This document shows positions 34,929-47,728 of a stretch of 64,000 nt of DNA, in pieces. Origin of the DNA: Carposina sasakii (taxonomy: Eukaryota > Arthropoda > Insecta > Lepidoptera > Carposinidae). The DNA is taken from NCBI GenBank assembly GCA_014607495.2, contig CP053157.1, positions 7,006,001 to 7,070,000 on the forward strand, given 5' to 3'. The notes under the pieces were generated by a model, which saw only the letters and a list, made by a program, of their open reading frames with translations, made no database searches and was not told where the DNA came from. Each line of letters begins with the position of its first letter. Position 1 is the stretch's first letter. Made by a program: the position numbers and the translations under genes.

Positions 34929-34995
34929 TCATACATACATATAATCACGCCTTTATACCTTACAGGGTAGGCAGAGCATCAAGGGCCGATAGATT
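34929..34995. repeat. Interspersed repeat, short copy
   Basis: catacatacatataatcacg then cctttataccttacaggg and taggcagagcatcaagggcc. Matches the first part of 16757-16945. Confidence 0.7.
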
Positions 34996-35366
34996 CTCAT
35001 ATAAAAATGGAGAAAACAAAATAAAACTTTTACAAAATAAAACATTAACAAACAGCAAATTTACTTCATCCGCGTCCCCTACGACAAAGTTACGGCAATC
35101 ATTTTAAGGACCAATTCTTGTAATTGCCTCTTAAGCTTTTAAACCATTGTTCAGACGCTGGATTTTCGAGAACATTCCAGGGTAAGCGGTTCGCTGAAAA
35201 TATAAATGTTTCACGACGTTTACATGTTGCATAAGGAGTGCGTGGTTTAGTTTAACCTCAGAGTAGATAGGTAAGTAGGTACTACATGATGGTATCTACA
35301 TGTTTTATTATTCAGAAGGCACTGCGCATTAGTTTACCTATATAAACTCTAAAGTAAATAATATAG

Positions 35367-35650
35367 GGTGTAAGAAAGGGAGTATGTTAAGCGAAAAAGT
35401 ATGAAATGAGCCCAGAAGGCCAATTCTTGAAAACTCTCGAGTTGGAACGAAGCCGAAACGGAACTCTTGTAGACACTCAGAATAAAGCAATAATTACTTT
35501 ATGGTGACGTAATTAGACACATTTTAGCACGAGGCAGATATTTATTTTTATGATATCTCGCAACCGATGCGTGCTAAAATATATCTTATTACTCAAGCGG
35601 TTTTGGCTCAAAAATTTTCAAGAATTGCCCCCGTATACCTACATAACCTA
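35367..35650. mobile_element. Degraded DNA transposon remnant with foldback core
   Basis: The left edge tagggtgtaagaaaggg, then tatgttaagcgaaaa, recalls the MITE ends at 12268-12514. Inside, ttttagcacg (35521-35531) is repeated inverted as cgtgctaaaa (35570-35580), and ccaattcttgaaaa is mirrored by ttttcaagaattg near 35617. Boundaries are uncertain. Confidence 0.4.
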
Positions 35651-36968
35651 TCTTCACTCGAAATCACATGTTTATTAATAAAGATTTTATGAACGTTCCT
35701 GAATAAGGAATTTGTCCATACTGTGTCGGAAAATTAACATGTCATTTTAGGAATCAAATTTTGTTCATACTTAGGTTCTATACATACAGTGGGCTATTTT
35801 TGATCAACCCTTTTGATCAACCTGTCATTTTGTAAGAATACATAATTATATCACGTTTGTAGAAAACAAAATTAAATTCAAACAGTAGAGGTACGTAATT
35901 TAAAGTCAGCTAAACAAACACTGTTTTCTAGCTCTATACGCCAGTATCCACATCTGTTGTATTTACATTGAACAAATAATTTCCAAGAACATTCATTTTT
36001 ACACAAACCATACACTGCTTTTTATGTGCACCATACAATATCCCTACGTTCACCCGGTAAAACACTAGTAATTTAATTAACATATCTGTATTCGCCTATT
36101 TATACTCGTATAGGCGTATCCAGACGGTTGAAAGCACTCCGCGTTTTAGTGAAAACGAAGTCTGGAAAATAGATTGAACATTTCATGTTGTCTATAGGGG
36201 AAGGCAAAAAGCGCTGAACCAGTATTTTACAAGCTTTTATTTATTACGAGTATACAAATCTATTGGCTATATTTTCAATTCTGTAATTATATAATCTGTA
36301 ATTCGATAACATTCACAAAAGATAAGTATACACTTAATACAGAAAGTACCGTAGTCTTTACTATTGCTTAGAAAACCATATTCACATGCCTATTTTCAAG
36401 CCTAGTTATAATTTTTGGTATTAGGAGAACAACAATTTAATTTCGTCTCCTATTAATACTGTTTGTTGTAGCAAACTCATAACTAATTGTATATGGTTTT
36501 ATGAAATAAACAAAATTATGAATTCTTTTCAATGGATCAGATGGCAATTTGATGAATGGGATTTGTATGGGGTTCAGTTAGACTATAAAGACCGCTATTC
36601 ATAGATATTCTTCAAAATTGCAATTGATCTAAAATTTATTTAGGTAGAAGGACTATACAGACGGTTAATTGCCTTAGAAGTCCTTAAGAGTGGATGAACA
36701 ATTTCAAATAAGAGTGCTTTAAAATATGCCTCTGTATCAATTATTATTAAAATAATTTTACGTAATTAATATGATTCTATCCTCGTTTATTCAACCCTGT
36801 ATAACATTGTAGACACGGGGTTAAAAAAACTAACAAAACACCGCCGTTGCCGGCAAAATTCAATTACTTTTCGTGGACCCCGCTTATTGTTTCCAATTTT
36901 CGCGGTAACCCATGCTACTCGTAATAACCTGCAGGATATTCGGTAGATTGCCTAGATAGGAGACATAC

Positions 36969-37111
36969 CGCAGCTTTCATACTATAGGGGCACATCTCGA
37001 AAACAACAAACAACAAAATCAACACGGCTACATTTTAAAAGCATTTTTCCAATGCTCATTTTTTTTCAAGTTGTGCCCCTATTTCCTACATCCTATAGTA
37101 TGAAAGCTGCG
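36969..37111. mobile_element. MITE with 20-bp perfect TIRs and an ATAC target duplication
   Basis: The left end is cgcagctttcatactatagg and the right end is its perfect reverse complement. The element is flanked on both sides by ATAC (36965-36968 and 37112-37115), a probable target-site duplication. The 143-bp body has no coding capacity. Confidence 0.8.
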
Positions 37112-37139
37112 ATACCTAAAGTGACAATGCCATACATAC

Positions 37140-37370
37140 ATGTTCACATGGATGTGTGCCTAAAATGAGGTAGCCAGAGCTGCAGCATCATTACAGAGCT
37201 GTACTTACAGCCACGTTTGGGATAGCCAAGTCAGATGTTTATGATCTGTGGCAAGTTGCTAGCTCACTCACTGCCTGAGGCACCCCTGAGTCCTTTAGTC
37301 AACTCTAACAATATCCACGGAAGGACATGTAGCTGTAGTCTAGTAAAAACCCGCATGAGCACAGGTAGGA
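37140..37370. repeat. Interspersed repeat, partial copy
   Basis: tgaggtagccagagctgcag, catcattacagagctgtac, cagccacgtttgggatagc, caagttgctagctcactc, tttagtcaactctaac and tagtaaaacccgcatgagc-like words follow the order of the 21433-21612 family. Confidence 0.55.
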
Positions 37371-38633
37371 AAATGCCATTTCAAGTAAAAAATACAAGCG
37401 GAGTAATTTTTTCCCACCAAAATTTCGGTCGGAATTCCAGCTGTACCTATGTGACCGTTCTTTTATGTACTTACTTGTCTTTTTATAAGCTTTTATTTAG
37501 TTTCACCTGTCCCGTTGTCTGTAACCAAATCTTGCAAGTTGAATTTATTCCACTTCCCGGTTTCCGATTGAGCCTAAATTTTGCACACATGTATAAATCG
37601 GATGACAATGCAATATTATTATGACATATAGCTGGTCTGATGATCGAGCTGGAAGGCGGCTATAGGAACTCCGCAATAAAACGACGCAACCCCATTGAGT
37701 TTGAGCTCGTTTGATTCGATCAGTTCATTTACAAATAATAACAGATAATAACAGATAACAAATAATAAAAGCTTGTTTTTTTAAGGTTTTTTTAAAGTTA
37801 TTTCCCATTTGCCTACACAATGCAATATCTATTGGAAGATAATTAATAATGGGTACATTAGGAGGGCACTTTAGGATTTATTGAATTTCTGGTACAACGT
37901 AAAATGTTTTTCTTCGCTTTTCATTGCAAAGTGAAAAACATTGTTAGTTAGGTACATTGCAATAGGTTTATAATAAAAACTGTGTCCTCAGATATCTTTG
38001 CGTACCCACTTTACTTTCACATGACATCCTTTATCAATTTATTGCTGTCTTATTGTCTTAATTTTATTATCATTTTACATAATCATCACAGAATGTATAA
38101 ATATTATTTGACTGCGCAAGTAAAATCCTAAACACAATTAGTGAATACCTTCGTAATTACTAAAGTTAACGACATTATAAATCTGACGCCACAATATTTT
38201 GTTGTTATTCACTAAACGACGCTATTCATTAAAAGTTGGACGATTAGCGCCTAATACCTATTCAGAGCCATGAACCAAAGACCTTTGTCAAATGCCAAAG
38301 ACAAAAGTTTCCAAATTGATTCATTCATTAAGGGTTCGAAGTGACTAGATCCTAATAAAAGTAATTGGCGAAATCTCTTTTCAAATTATCTCCTTTTTCT
38401 AATATTGAATTGAGTAAAAATTCAACGTAGAAACATTACAGGGGCGTAACTACAGCCGCAAATGGCTTGCGTTCAAAGGACGAATGTAAATAATTATTTA
38501 CTTGACTGGTTGCTCTATTTTCTGGTATTTGTTAAATACTAAATTCAATACTGCAACTGTAAATGTAGCGCTTCATGACTACACCGCTCTCTCTCTCCTC
38601 CGTGGTGTTGATATCTTATAACTTTATTATAGA
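37371..38633. other. No gene seen
   Basis: AT-rich. A (aataataacagat)n patch lies at about 37733-37770. The open frame 37235-37624 overlaps the repeat above and is not a gene. Confidence 0.4.
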
Positions 38634-38855
38634 CTAGTGGACGCCCGCGACTCCGTCCGCGTGGACTGCTGAAAAAACAAAAATGTCGAAATTATCCGGA
38701 ATAAATACATTTCCCGGAATAAAAAGTAACCTATATGTTAAGTGGGACCTGTCACAGTATATTCCTGAAAACTGCATCGAAATCGGTCCAGCCTTTCCTG
38801 AGATTAGCGTGCACAAACATCGATCCGTTACAATTTTATTATATGTATAGTTAGA
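38634..38855 (-). mobile_element. Non-autonomous Helitron, first family
   Basis: CTAG at 38634-38637 with the gactccgtccgcgtgg hairpin side. The start TCTAACTATACATATAATA is read on the minus strand from 38855. It lacks about 110 bp of the body found in 31536-31870 between gtgcacaaac and gatccgttac. Confidence 0.75.
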
Positions 38856-39565
38856 TGACCATGAGCCAACTTTGTCTACCTACTTATAATTTCCTCCCAA
38901 AACTTAACCAGATTATGTAACTATATAAAAAAGAAAAAATGGTAGGTACAGCTGCTACGTAAGTACCTACATAGATTAAAAGTAAATTTCTTGCTTTTGT
39001 CATTGTAACGACATACGTTTTCTTAGTGCCCTACAATAATACATACATTCTATAACAACCCTTTGAGACAAAAACGATTATTCCGCTTTAATAATAAATT
39101 CCGTACCTCAAACTTTCAAGAGAGAGCGAAATTCAATAACAATACAAATTCGGGGAACCTTCTATAATCTAATATCGGGGAAAATATAAAATTGATATTC
39201 CGAAATTTTTTATTAAAATGGAACTGAAAAAGTGGTTTCAACCTACAAAATTGATGAGTATTATATAAGAAGATATGGTAGATAGAATAGTCACTGATTT
39301 TTTACAAATGATAATATGTTCTTACTTACATAACAAAATGAAAATTTGTCAGCCCAACAACTAGTTTGTAAAAAAGGATGTGTTTGCGACAGTTAGTAGC
39401 AATAGATGAAGAAATGGGTATACTCAAAATATCCCCCTATGTAGGAACCCTCTCTTTGCCCGTAAAGGCTTTTAAAAAATAACAAAGTATTGTGACAATC
39501 ATGGCAGCATATTTACGTAGGTATATCAAAAATTATATACACGTTTTCTTGCTTATTATGCTACT

Positions 39566-39818
39566 ATACAAGATGTTTTTTCGTTGTCACCCTTAACTAA
39601 GGGTACGTACTCTATACATCAAATAAAGTAATATTAAGCCAAAAATAATGCTGGGAAACGATGTAATTTTAGAAAAACGCAGTCTATTTACTCAACTTTG
39701 GACGCTAATATTTTGGAAACCAGACACTTCCCAGGTATGCTTCCATGGAGAAAAATGATCGTTATGATGAGGAGATTCTGTAGTTTTCGGGAACGTTGAC
39801 GACGAAAAATCAATCATA
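39566..39818 (+). mobile_element. MITE family M1, internally deleted copy
   Basis: tatacaagatgttttttcg to tcgggaacgttgacgacg. Compared with 14727-15104 it lacks about 125 bp in the middle, with the join at cgatgtaattttagaaaaacgc. Confidence 0.7.
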
Positions 39819-40599
39819 TAGTATTATACTATACATATACTTTTACCTGCCAGTTTATTTGAGTACCCACCACCGTTTAAATAAGTAAAGCGTAGAAAAG
39901 TTAGTCAGTTCCTTCCTTGTTAACCTCACACGACAAAACCAAAGGTCGTTTACCAACACATTACAATAGCAGCACCTAATTACACAGCACTACAGAGCTC
40001 TCGTAGTCCACAGGAAAGTTTGTGCTTTAAAATGACTACAAAATAACGTATCAACCCCTAGAGAATGTGCCGAAACAAAGTTAGATCGTTTGCGGAATGC
40101 GATAGTGTGGCAGATGGTACACTTCGTTTCTGTTATAACGTCTTCAAACGCAGACGCTAGTATCTATGTATCTCTTATACTGTTCCATTCATTTTCTTTA
40201 GTTTGATCAAAATCCGCATGACTTCGATATTGGAGCAGACATTACGCAGAGGTAAAATATCATCCTTCACAGCATCTGCCAGACCAGCCATTTTAATCCG
40301 TAAGTTAATGCAGTAAGCTTCACGTTACATGCGCGCTAAGGAATGGAGTTTAGTTCTGAAGTCATGTCGTCTTAATGCGACATGAAAGAGCGAAGTCATT
40401 TGATCTCACCGGATGACACCACGATTTGGATTGCTTTTGTTGGAGAAAATTGTTTTAGTTGATCTATTTTAGCCACTTTTATGGTTATTTTTAAAACAAT
40501 CTGCAAACTAGCACGACCACGAAGTATCTAACATCGGTGATAAATACTATGCTATCCTATACTTTTAGTATAGCAGTATGACATGGATTATGTCTGTCT

Positions 40600-40860
40600 A
40601 TCTTTAGCCTATTGCAGTCCACTGCTAGACGTAGGCCTCCCCCAGGGCGCGCTACAAGGCTACTGCCACAGGGGGGTTTTGCCCATAGTCACCACGCTGG
40701 GCAGACGGGTTGGTGACCGCAGTGTGATTGGTTACTGTATGATCGGACTATGTTGTAAACACGGGAGGTGCTGCTACCCACCTCCCGGAAACCGGGTGGT
40801 ACAAACTCTACTCTGCCGGCACCACGCGGCTAACATCGATTATGGCATGAACTAATTTTA
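40600..40860 (-). mobile_element. LINE-tail-derived repeat, copy 1
   Basis: On the minus strand it reads gttagccgcgtggtgccggc, gtttgtaccacccgg, ggtgggtagcagcac, catagtccgatcatac, gcggtcaccaacccg, gggcaaaacccccctgtgg and ends gcagtggactgcaataggct. Copy 2 in plus orientation is 60222-60490. The end encodes the 'QQWTAIG' tail shared by moth LINEs. Confidence 0.7.
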
Positions 40861-40867
40861 TTATAAA

Positions 40868-41097
40868 TAAATATTCACACACTACACAACACATTAACCT
40901 AGTCCCACATTAAGATCCATAAGGTGTCGTGGGTACTAAGCAACGGTATATAAATACATAGATAAGTATAGAAACATCCATGACTCGGAAACAAACATCG
41001 ATATTCCTCATATCAATGTTTGCACCTACCGGGATCCGAACCCAGGACCTATGGCGTCGCAAGCAGGGTCACTACCTACTAGACCAATCGGCCGTCA
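40868..41097 (-). mobile_element. tRNA-derived SINE, full copy
   Basis: On the minus strand a tRNA-like head (ggccgattggtctagtaggt, then ggttcggatcccgg) occupies 41097-41025. It is followed by gtgcaaacattgatatgag, then ccatgga/tatgtattt words, tagtacccacgacacc and gtgttgtgtagtgtgtg. The B box is GGTTCGGATCC. The layout is that of a widespread moth SINE. Other copies: 54363-54600 and 29545-29635. Confidence 0.75.
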
Positions 41098-42574
41098 AAT
41101 TATGGATTTAAGGTTAATTATTTAGCAATGTTGCGCACAAATATTTCAATTTTAAAAAATTCCATGAAATCCAGTGGAGCCTCGAGCACACCGGATGCGT
41201 ATGCGTGCACGTAAGCGTAGACTTTACGTTCCAACCAGGTATTAAAACTATTTACCATAACTTTCAAAGAAAAGATATTGTATTCACCTAAATATATAAA
41301 TCCCTTATCATTATTACAGTCGCGGAAAAAACATGTAACGATGATCTAGTTCGACGATAAATAACCATATATCATATCGCGTACGTCAGTTGGGTGATTT
41401 ATAGCATGTGAGTTACTTGGAGCAGATAAATGAGGAGATGGCTTGACAACGTTTGCCAAAAAAATAAGCATGTGGACACAGACCAGATATACTAAATACG
41501 TGTTCGAAAAATAGCACCCAAATACACTGTAAGTGGAGCTTTAACGCCAGTCGTTTTTGAGCGCGGGGACGGTGTCACGTTCCACGATGCAGAAAAGATT
41601 GCAGAGCAAAATTATTGTAATCAGAATAAAACAATTTGTCAACTTAAATTGTTTTTTTTTAAGAATTATACAAAAACTTATATCATAACTCCTATGCATG
41701 ATGTTGACATGTAGACACTATTTAGGCTGGATTTGTCAAGTACGACCCATGTCTAGAGTGAGTGAGATGAATAGCAAGGGGTCATCGCACTAAATTCTTC
41801 GTAATCTATATTCATACTATGTAATTCGTGACGATTGCGGCGACAACGAAAGAATTTAGACTGCGATAGGTGTGTATTATCCACATATTTTCTTCATACT
41901 GCGCAGTACAGTCTATATTGACTCTTGTATAACTTAATTAACAATCACAACTCCCGTTTATACCGGCTTCATATTGAGGATACACTTGGGCCGAGGTGAG
42001 GCAAAGGTAGCCCCAAATGAGGCCAACAGGGATTTCTTCAGGGTCAAAATGTTATTATAAGAATACATTATGGTGTAAGCTGGTATTTTTATTTACCTAC
42101 TCAGGTATATATTATTTTGTATACAAAAAATATTTGCAGGTTCGGAAATAATATTTATTTTCCATTCTGTTATCCACCCAACTGTATAAATTGAAATAAA
42201 AAACCTTAGAATTATTTAATAAACATTTCAGGCCATATTTTATGAAGGAAATAATAAATGACCACAATTCATTATGATGTAGGTAAAGGTCAGAATTCTT
42301 CGAATACTGGAACTGCACCATTGTTAAGAACAAAGTTATTCTATCATACTTCTATTATATTATTCTTAATTTAGATAACAAAACGAAAGAAGAAAAATCT
42401 TAAATGAGATAGACTACCAGGAATCTATCAGTATAGCTTCTGATCAATGTAATCAGCATGTAGCTTAGCATTGGAATTATTTATTCAGACGTAAATATTT
42501 GATTATTCCAGCATCATAGTGTTAGTAATTTGTTAGAAAGAAATAGCTTACAATAAATGCGACACTCATTTTCA

Positions 42575-42672
42575 CATACATAATGACTGAGTGCCCGAAA
42601 TAGGGTAGCCATAACTGCCAGATCATAAAGAAGACCCCACAGACACTTTTAACATAGCGGGGACAGATGTAA
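42575..42672. repeat. Interspersed repeat, partial copy
   Basis: gtgcccgaaatagggtagcc, ataactgccagatcataaag, gaccccacagacacttttaac and agcggggacagatgta, first half of the 21433-21612 family. Confidence 0.6.
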
Positions 42673-43249
42673 AATGTAATAATATTTACCTAAACAATAA
42701 CTACCTATTTTATTATTAGTCTACCTATTTCTCGACATACCTATTAATACTACTTGAGAGGTAACATTTTAAATGATGGTTAGAAGTAAGAGGTGACCCG
42801 AAAGGTGACCTTTGTCACTGATCTGATTAAAAAACTAACAGGTATCAAGTTTATTTATAAAATGCTATAATTAAGTACACTTAAAACCGTAACTCTTATA
42901 CATAGCTCTGTGGACCATTAATAACTAATTAGACTGACTTCAATAGCCGCCACTAAAGCCATGACCACGTAAATAATTAAATAAATTATAAATGCTCAAC
43001 CCTACATAATTTAATTACGAAACCGACAAATTCGGGTGATTTAAATTTCATTTCATTACAAAGTCAAGTTGTTACTAAAGGATATCTTCCTCTAAAGGAC
43101 ATGATCACATTTAATTTACTTCTAACGTCACTAGGATTCCGGGGGTTATTAATTAAATATACCCGAATTACAAATAATATATGAATTTGAATATTGAAAT
43201 TCAAAAATGTAGCACTCAAGTAAGTTTAATTATGTGATCACCACAAGTG

Positions 43250-43359
43250 ATCCAAAAACAGCAATGTGTCATTATAACCGGTAAGCGAGTCACAGGATGT
43301 ATCAGGCGATCCTGTGACTCGCTTACCGGTTATAATGTGACACATTGCTGTTTTTGGAT
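43250..43359. repeat. Near-perfect long hairpin (49/51-base arms, 10-base loop)
   Basis: Left arm 43250-43298 begins atccaaaaacagcaatgtgt and ends gcgagtcacaggat. Right arm 43309-43359 is its exact reverse complement apart from two extra bases in the gtgacaca run. The loop is gtatcaggcg. The flank downstream (gatggcggataacgtagcg, then gtttgcctggctcacaccc) resembles the right end of the MITE at 58099-58595, so the hairpin may sit inside such an element. Confidence 0.85.
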
Positions 43360-43977
43360 ATGGATGTTGTTGATGGCGGATAACGTAGCGTTTCTTGTTT
43401 AGAATTTTTATGTTTGCCTGGCTCACACCCTATATGTATATGTTCAGGTATTTATGATAACATATAGGCACATTTACTTACTCTTCACAGAAAGGTAACG
43501 CCTTTTGGTGTGTTATTTAGGAAAATGAATGTTTTTGCACGCAACAGACGTGCGCGAGCAAGAAATATCGTCTCATTTAAGGTATGGGCAGACATACGAT
43601 TTCAAGATAATTTTTTATCTCTGTGAAATAACTGCTTTATTGAGCATTTGATCGATTCGCACCCCGAACCGTATCACTTATAGTGCGAAACACCCCCAAA
43701 TGATTCAACGAATCTTTTTTTATAAACTGTGGGGTAAGGGGTTATATGCTTGCTATCTTATTGCTATCTTTTTAATCTAATACGATAATAACAATTGACA
43801 ATGACTAGCGATTGCGACCGGTTGTAAATTTGAAAATAAGGGTGCCTGCTTATGCTGGCCATATACCATCCTCGCTATCGTCTCATCGGAATAACGAGAC
43901 CGATTTGATCAGTTAGAACTGATAGTACCTATGTGCGTGTCTACATCAACCGTGATGAGTTAATTTTATGTAACATC

Positions 43978-44352
43978 TATACAGGGTGATTTTTGGTCGT
44001 CAACGTTCCCGAAAACTACGGAATCTCCTCATCATCACGATCATTTTTCTCCATGGAAGCATACCTGGGAAGTGTCTGGTTTCCAAAATATTAGGGTCCA
44101 AAGTTGAGTAAATAGACTGCGTTTTTCTGCATAAATGCACATAGACGCGCGTAGCAGGATTTTTTCACGAAAAATAATTAATATCTGTCTATAAAAAAAC
44201 TAACATAAACACTATAAATTTCGCACGATCAAGGAATGAAAAAAAAAAAAAAAAAAATTTTTCCCAGCATTTTTTTTGGCATAAACTTACTTTATTTCAT
44301 GTATAGAATACGTAACCTTTGTTAAAGGTGGCCATAAAAAAACATCCTGTAT
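43978..44352 (-). mobile_element. MITE family M1, full copy, inverted
   Basis: Begins tatacagggtgatttttggt and ends aaaaaacatcctgtata. The middle carries ccagacacttcccagg in reverse orientation relative to 14727-15104, and there is a long A run at about 44240-44258. The ends form short inverted repeats around tacaggrtg. Confidence 0.75.
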
Positions 44353-46661
44353 AACCTGTGACATCCAATAAATGAATCTAATCTAATCTAGTTATATTTT
44401 TGCGACTTTTCACCAATAAGCAGCCCGTTTCCCCTGTTTCGCTTTCGTAAAAGATAAAAGGCGTCTAATAATAACAAGCATCTGGCGTTCCTTGTACACC
44501 ACTTAACTCTCTGATTACACAAAACAACATTAATTATGTTTTTGCTTCGGAAGATACCGAATAATTTATTGCTCGGTTTTCGGAAGAAATAAATGTTTGC
44601 AATAAGTTCCCTCTTCATTCAACTTATGAACCGTCTGTAGGTACAGCAGAGGTTTTAAAGTAATTGGAAATATTTCTCCGTCAGTTTTTGTGAGGAAAAT
44701 AATTTTGAGAAGTTCTTTTTGGTGCCATTTGGGTATTAAATGCGGACGGGGTCATTAACAATGCAAATGTAAGATTTGGTCGGGATTTTATTTTTGAAAT
44801 TCGTTAACTTTTCCTTCTTCAAAATTATTATAGAATTTTTGGGGTTGGTTAGATCAATTTGAATTAAATTATCATTAGAATTCTCGCAAATCATTTAAAT
44901 AGCAAATAAAAAAATATGTCACAAAAAACAAGAGCCCTCAAGAGAAAAGTTCTAACCAAGAAGAATACGTACAAGCTTTAGTCTACTCTGAATCGGGTCG
45001 TGAGTTTGCGACTCTACCATTTTAACCCGTAGACTATACCTACATGTAAATTGGAGTTCACACAGTACACCTCAATTTGGAGTAACATAAAAAGTGAAGC
45101 AAAAAGAACGGTATACAAGTCAGGCAGATACTGAACGTGCTGCCCTCTGCCGCCTGACGCCTGGAGTAACGTTTTCGTAACACCAAATATTCGCCGGTCC
45201 ATTTAGTTTATCCTTTAAAAATCCGGATTAAGCTGGGAATTTTAAAAGCTTTAAAATCTGAGAGAGATGTTGATACAATTTTTTGTTTTGTTTATTTTGA
45301 GTGGATAGGTAGATACATGTACCAATTCATTCTATACAAATTAAGTTACTGCAAAATCTGGGAGCGTTTTATTATCTCAATCAAGCTTCCATTAGATTTG
45401 TCTCACATGTTAAATATTCTTGGACCACAGAGTCCACAGTCATCTGTGGGCTAATTACGGTCTCTATTAATATTATTCGTTCCCTAATAACGGCGTAACT
45501 CTAATTTTCATTAAACTAAAGCTAGAATTTTATAGACACTAGCGCTAATCATTCATCCAGCACTGCATAACACTTACGTAGATATGTCACGTATTCGTAA
45601 TCGTACATGAATACGTTGATGACGTTGACGTAACACATTACGTGCGTCGCACGACATCTCACGTGACGTCGCGTCCTGTGCAATACGACCGTGGAAATTG
45701 GTCAGATTGACATATTCGCAGGCTATCTGTGGCTCCAAATTGAAATGCCAATCATTGTCCCGCGAAGAATACGGGGAGGTGGCGATTTACGACCTCTTTA
45801 ACGGTTAATGCGATTTTTTGTATCGACAAAAGCTGTTATCTGCTATAACAGTCCGTCTGGTCGAAAAAAAAGAAAAATCGTGATATTTTTACGTTTGTTT
45901 AATTTAAAATATGTATTTTCTAAATAGGTTACAATCCTGTGCTGATTCGGGGTTTCAGTAGAATAATGAGCTGCATCTCTTCCGTGCATGTCGTAAGAAT
46001 TGACCAAGGAGTTCAGGGACGTGGCAAAGATGACTTTCATACTAAGACTGTCTTTAAAAACTGCTAAATTGGTCTCACAAAACAAGAGAGTTCGTGAGCA
46101 ATTTCAATATTGCTACTGTGTGACAGGTACTGTTTTTTACAAGCTGTTATATAAATCAGAGATTACCTACATTCAAATAAAATCACCCAAACAATAAGGT
46201 TCTTAAATAGGGTACCAACTAAAAATAGATTAAATGTTGTAGTTTATACTCCGGGTTTTAACTTGTCGTACCTAAAACTTTTAAACGGGTAGGAAAGGTT
46301 TGCGAACTGGAGGCGAAGAAATTAATCGTCCGTGAAACAAAAAATCTGTTCAAGTGCTAGTTGCTACTCGTATACCTACGTGACCAAGAAGTTTCACTAT
46401 TAAAACTTCATCGTAGTTAACGTTGCACTATTATTTTTATTTATTTTTATTCAAAAACATTTAACCTAAAGATAAAAAGTAATTACTTTTGTAAAATTCA
46501 TAAAATGTACCACTATTTAGGTAAGTATATCTAAATAGAGTTAAACGAAGATCAGAGTTCGAGCATACTCGGACTTATTTATACATAGCGGAGTTATCTA
46601 CTCCTTATATTGTATACCTAAATGATTTATTTGAAAAATTCTATATCAAATTTGATCCCAG
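44353..46661. other. No gene seen; one inverted repeat-family fragment
   Basis: A minus-strand fragment of the 21433-21612 family lies at about 45937-46012 (gagctgcatctcttccgtgc, then atgtcgtaagaattgacc). A balanced-composition, apparently single-copy patch with repeated acgt words lies at 45590-45800. No gene is supported. Confidence 0.4.
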
Positions 46662-46861
46662 TTTCGGGCCTGTGTAGTTTCGCCCGCGTGAGAGTGCATT
46701 ACTCCCGTGCGAAGCCGGGGCGGGTCCCTAGTTATACATTATTAACCTTCCTTGTGAATCACTCTATCTATTATAAAAACTGAATCAAAATCCGTTCCCT
46801 AGTTTGAAAGATCTAAGCATAAAGACAGCAGAAAGCGACTTTGATTTATAATATGTAGTGA
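46662..46861 (-). mobile_element. Non-autonomous Helitron, second family, 3' end worn
   Basis: Minus strand TCACTACATATTATAAATC from 46861. The hairpin/CTAG end near 46662 is damaged (tgtgtagtttcgcccgcg). Landmarks gcgaagccggggcgggtcc and gaatcactctatctatt match 25572-25785. Confidence 0.65.
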
Positions 46862-46865
46862 TTTC

Positions 46866-47126
46866 ATGTACTTTCACTTAGCCATACCCGAGGAGGGTTG
46901 GCATCAGTCCGGCAGCCAACCAAAACAAACGCCAAATCCATTGCAATATGAGTTTCGAAAGAAACCATATTGCGCCGACGACGACCCCATGATTGTTCTC
47001 TCTTGTTACCTAATTGTAAAGTATAAAAATGTAAATCCTTTTTTGGCTTTGGGATTTGTAAATATCATTGTAAATTGTATTAACATAGTAATTGAGAGCT
47101 GTGGATTTTGTATAACAAATAAATAA
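46866..47126 (+). repeat. Possible 3' end of a non-LTR retrotransposon
   Basis: A frame reading HLAIPEEGWHQSGSQPKQTP then CADDDPMIVLSC is followed by an AT-rich tail ending (aata)n at about 47117-47130. The layout suggests a retrotransposon tail with a simple-repeat end, but no diagnostic motif is present. Confidence 0.3.
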
Positions 47127-47539
47127 ATAATGGGATTGGGGCAGGAAGACGATGATGCCTATTTAATAGAAATATAATCATAACTCCTTCATATTAGTTA
47201 CCAACCTCCGATACCAGCTCCCTTCGCAAATGGAATTAATTTCATAGCCACTTAAATAACTCGGTTGAGCATAAAGTAGAAGTTCGTGAGTAACGAAATG
47301 GAACAGAAGCAAAGCTTCATTCTACATCGCTATTGTAGAGTACCTACCGTAAGTAGCACCTAGCATGTAGGTACACACACATACTAAATACACGACAGGT
47401 ACTAGGTACAACAGAAAACTGCAAAAAATTTTTTTTTGTAAATTATAAATTTGTAATCTTGTCAATCGCTGCTGTCTGTCGCGGTAAATATGCCCTCCTT
47501 TGATGAATTAGAATGACTTGGTACCAATAGTTTTTGTAC

Positions 47540-47580
47540 ACATACACACACATTCATACACACACACACACACACACATA
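47540..47580. repeat. (CA)n microsatellite
   Basis: cacatacacacacattcat followed by about eleven CA units. It borders the interspersed repeat at 47588-47728. Confidence 0.85.
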
Positions 47581-47587
47581 TTCACAC

Positions 47588-47728
47588 GTCTATGTTCCGA
47601 AACTCCGAAATGGCGTATATCCAGAACTGCATGATTATAATGAAGTTCCCACAGTCACGTTTAGGACAGCGGGGATAGATGTAAATGATGCTACGAGTAG
47701 TAACAAGTTTCTAGCTTATCGCCAGAGA
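47588..47728. repeat. Interspersed repeat, partial copy
   Basis: ctatgttccgaaactccg, ccagaactgcatgattataa, gttcccacagtcacgttt, agcggggatagatgtaaatg, acaagtttctagcttatcgcc: same order as 21433-21612. Confidence 0.6.

Noticed and set aside
43238..43426. 62-codon minus-strand frame
   Set aside because: It runs through the perfect hairpin, so both halves encode related peptides by symmetry. Not a gene.
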